From contig CAZYIC010000001.1 in assembly GCA_964646925.1 (NCBI GenBank), positions 1-58,743 of the forward strand: 58,743 bases of DNA, read 5' to 3'. The translations under genes were made by a program, and so were the position numbers. The notes below the pieces were generated by a model that was not told the origin of the DNA, did no database searches, and worked only from the letters and a program-made list of their open reading frames with translations. This document shows, piece after piece, positions 56,186 through 58,743 of this stretch (position 1 is its first letter; the number at the start of each line of letters is the position of its first letter). Source of the stretch: GWB1-37-8 sp964646925 (GTDB taxonomy: Bacteria; Patescibacteriota; Microgenomatia; Levybacterales; UBA12049).

Positions 56186-58743
56186 TTAATTTGGGTAATG
56201 GCACTTCTTATATTTTTTACCTGACCTGCACCAGCAGGGATCATTTCTTCCAAGCTTCTTTTTGTCAATAGGTGAATTTTCTGATTTTTTACTTCTGCTT
56301 GAAGTTTCCGAAATCCCAACACTTTCTCCAGCTGCTTGTTGCACTACGTGTTGATGCTGCGGCATTGGTGCTTGCACCTGAATTCTGTAAATTCTGTGAA
56401 CTATCTCGTCATCGATTCCCTGAATTAATTGTTCAAACATTGTATACGCTTCATTTTTGTACTCAACTAATGGATCACGCTGTCCGTAACCTCGAAGACC
56501 AATTCCGCCTCTTAAATTTTCTACCGCATCCAAATGATCCATCCAAAGAGTGTCGATAACCGAGAGCATCACATATTTTTCAATTTGACTCATAATTTTT
56601 TCTCCCAATTGTTTCTTACGCTGGCTGTAAACATCATGAGCAATATCGGTTAAAACTTTTATTTTTGTATCTATTGACGGAGCAATTTCCAGCTGTTTAA
56701 CCAATTGTTTTTTTGAATTATCGTCAAAAGGAATTATTGCAGTAAAATCATCTATTATTTTCTCATCCATTGATTTACCAATATCTGTAATTTCGTTCGC
56801 ATGAGCATTAATTATTAGGCCAACCGATGCATCGATCTTTTCAAGTATTTCTTTTTCCAAAGACTGTTTACTCGTACTTTCAAGAACTATTCTTCTTCTT
56901 TTATAAATTATTTCTCTTTGCTTATTTAGCACATCATCATAATCAACCAAATGCTTTCTAATATCAAAATTAAATCCTTCAACTTTTGTTTGCGCTTGCT
57001 CGATTGCTTTGGAAACAATCATATGCTGCAAAGGAACGTCCTCGGGCATATTAAATCGCGTCATTACGCCCGATATTGTGCCTCCTCCGAAAAGCCTCAT
57101 TATTTCATCATCCAACGCAACAAAAAAACGGGAAGATCCCGGATCTCCCTGGCGGCCGGATCTTCCCCGCAGCTGATTATCTATTCTTCGGGATTCATGC
57201 CGCTCGGTTCCTATGACATGCAATCCTCCAAGCCTTATTACTTCTTTATGTTTTTTCTCCCATTCTTTCCATTCGGAAGTTCCCAGTTTTTCTTTTCCGT
57301 CTTTGTATTTAGGAGTCTCCCCGCCCAAAATTATATCAACACCCCGGCCGGCCATATTGGTTGCAACAGTTACGGAACCTTTAACGCCTGCTCCGGCAAT
57401 TATTCTTGCCTCCTGTTCATGATTTTTGGCATTTAAAATTTCATGTCTTATTCCGCGTCTTCTTAAAAGTTCCGATATCAACTCGTTCTTATCGATTGAC
57501 GTTGTTCCAATCAGCACTGGCTGTCCGGTCTTATATGCTTTTTCTATTTCCGAAGCAACAGCCGAAAATTTAGCTCTGCCGGATTTATAAACCAAATCCT
57601 GGTTATCTTGCCTTATCATCGGCCTATTGGTTGGAATTACAACAACTGAAAGATTATAGATTTTATGAAATTCTCTTGCTTCAGTCACTGCGGTTCCTGT
57701 CATTCCTGCTAATTTTTCGTACATTCTAAAATAATTTTGTAAAGATACTGTTGCCATGGTTTTGGATTCCCTTTGGATTGTCACCCGCTCTTTTGCCTCT
57801 ATTGCCTGATGCAAGCCTTCCGAAAGCCTTCTTCCTGTCATAAGCCGTCCTGTAAATTCATCAACCAAAATAACCTGATTGTCTTTAACAATATAATCTT
57901 TTTCTTTTTTAAATAAAGTTCGGGCTTTTAGCGCTGCTTCCAAATGATAAACAGTATTAAAATCTTTTTCATAAATATTGCTAATACCATAGAGTCTCTC
58001 AATTTTCCCAATCCCATGATCGGTTAAATGCGCTGTTCTTAATTTTTCATCAACCTTATAATCAATATCCGAATTCAATTTATCGACAAGAGCCGCATAT
58101 TCATAATATTTTTGCGTTGGAGATTCATCAGGAGCAGAAATTATATGAGGAGTCCGCGCTTCGTCAATAAGTACCGAATCAACCTCATCGACAACCGCAA
58201 AGTAATAACCCCCCTGCACTGTTTCTTCAATATCTTGAGCCATGTTATCTCTTAGATAGTCAAAACCGAATTCGGAATTTATTCCATAAGTAATATCTGC
58301 TTTATAAGCTTCTTTCCTGCTAATCGGCTTCAAATGAGACAGTCTAAAATCTTGCGCATCTTTATTCACAAAATTTGGATCAAAAAGAAAAGATGTATCG
58401 CTAATAATTGAAGATACTGTTACTCCAAGAAAATTAAATACAGGACCCATCCAACCTGCATCCCGGCGTGCCAAATAATCATTGACAGTTACCAAATGCA
58501 CGCCCCGGCCCGTAAGACTATGAAGATATAATGCGGGAATTGAAGAAAGAGTTTTTCCTTCTCCTGTTTTTTGTTCTGCAATTTTTCCGCTAAATAGAGT
58601 AATTGCCGCCATCATCTGAACATCATAATGACGCTGTCCTATAGATCTTCTGGATGCTTCCCGAAGCAATGCAAATGCTTCCGGCCGCAATAGATCCAGG
58701 GCTTCGCCCCCGGACATTCCTTCCTTAAACTCTTTTGTTTTTT
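56186..58743 (-). CDS. secA: Preprotein translocase ATPase SecA, N-terminus outside the window
   Basis: About 852 residues are visible and the frame is open at the right edge (KTKEFKEGMSGGEALDLL, where the ATG at 58717 is internal). Walker A KTGEGKT with RHYDVQMMAAITL before it, VDEVDSVLIDEARTP (DEVD box), NMAGRGVDIILGG, RGRSGRQGDPG and the C-terminal SEC-C zinc motif CWCRSGKKYKKCH identify SecA. SecA pushes preproteins through SecYEG. An estimated 50-70 residues are missing at the N-terminus. With secDF at 28339-30635, two parts of the Sec machine are in this window. Confidence 0.98.
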   Translation of the reverse strand, partial: KTKEFKEGMSGGEALDLLRPEAFALLREASRRSIGQRHYDVQMMAAITLFSGKIAEQKTGEGKTLSSIPALYLHSLTGRGVHLVTVNDYLARRDAGWMGPVFNFLGVTVSSIISDTSFLFDPNFVNKDAQDFRLSHLKPISRKEAYKADITYGINSEFGFDYLRDNMAQDIEETVQGGYYFAVVDEVDSVLIDEARTPHIISAPDESPTQKYYEYAALVDKLNSDIDYKVDEKLRTAHLTDHGIGKIERLYGISNIYEKDFNTVYHLEAALKARTLFKKEKDYIVKDNQVILVDEFTGRLMTGRRLSEGLHQAIEAKERVTIQRESKTMATVSLQNYFRMYEKLAGMTGTAVTEAREFHKIYNLSVVVIPTNRPMIRQDNQDLVYKSGRAKFSAVASEIEKAYKTGQPVLIGTTSIDKNELISELLRRRGIRHEILNAKNHEQEARIIAGAGVKGSVTVATNMAGRGVDIILGGETPKYKDGKEKLGTSEWKEWEKKHKEVIRLGGLHVIGTERHESRRIDNQLRGRSGRQGDPGSSRFFVALDDEIMRLFGGGTISGVMTRFNMPEDVPLQHMIVSKAIEQAQTKVEGFNFDIRKHLVDYDDVLNKQREIIYKRRRIVLESTSKQSLEKEILEKIDASVGLIINAHANEITDIGKSMDEKIIDDFTAIIPFDDNSKKQLVKQLEIAPSIDTKIKVLTDIAHDVYSQRKKQLGEKIMSQIEKYVMLSVIDTLWMDHLDAVENLRGGIGLRGYGQRDPLVEYKNEAYTMFEQLIQGIDDEIVHRIYRIQVQAPMPQHQHVVQQAAGESVGISETSSRSKKSENSPIDKKKLGRNDPCWCRSGKKYKKCHYPN

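Overview
This AT-rich window reads like a chromosomal contig of a Patescibacteria/CPR bacterium, most likely of the Microgenomates type. That placement is inferred from gene content and style: short genes, tiny gaps, many start/stop overlaps, several DUFs common in that group (DUF3048, DUF4446, DUF5679), an archaeal-type AspRS, a GT2-GtrA fusion, and many dispersed palindromes inside genes. TGA, TAG and TAA all serve as stops and a release factor 2 gene is present, so the standard bacterial code applies.

Layout. 1-4355 (minus): four envelope sugar-transfer genes (a cut YfhO-like protein, two GT-C membrane transferases, a polyprenyl-phosphate GT2), then tRNA-Glu. 4607-11551: TspO, an anomalous GC-rich gap, a KilA-N protein, lon, CorA, a thermonuclease, a matrixin-like protease and tRNA-Gln. 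11593-16141 (plus): obg, a class A beta-lactamase-fold serine hydrolase, a DEAD-box helicase, a GIY-YIG protein and two membrane proteins. 16130-33345: a DgkA/PAP2 lipid-phosphate pair, gltX, DacA, aspS, recJ, cca, metK, an amidohydrolase, yqeY, secDF with an HTH-nucleotidyltransferase, DUF3048, DUF4446 and DUF5679.

33480-46522 (minus) is a surface-polysaccharide block: a GT-C transferase, a GT2-GtrA fusion, UDP-glucuronate decarboxylase-like, gmd, an rmd-like reductase, ugd, rmlD, rmlB, Nudix and rmlA. Together these predict GDP-deoxyhexose, UDP-xylose and dTDP-rhamnose-type donors, but no rmlC is visible. It continues into a CAP-domain protein and a tRNA t6A operon (tsaE plus a TsaC-TsaB fusion). 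46563-50634 is a cell-wall division operon: ftsE, ftsX, a coiled-coil M23 protein whose catalytic halves appear circularly permuted, and a Pro/Thr-rich wall protein. 50712-52858 holds two paralogous genes, each broken by one in-frame stop, on either side of a REP-associated (RAYT/Y1) transposase. The right end has prfB, MazG-like, MGMT-like and envelope genes and a secA cut by the edge.

Two themes cut across the window. First, many first genes have a sigma70-type -10 box ending only 6-12 nt before the start codon, which predicts leaderless mRNAs. Second, several families of palindromic or AT-rich repeats sit in frame inside essential genes (recJ has at least five) or supply their stop codons.
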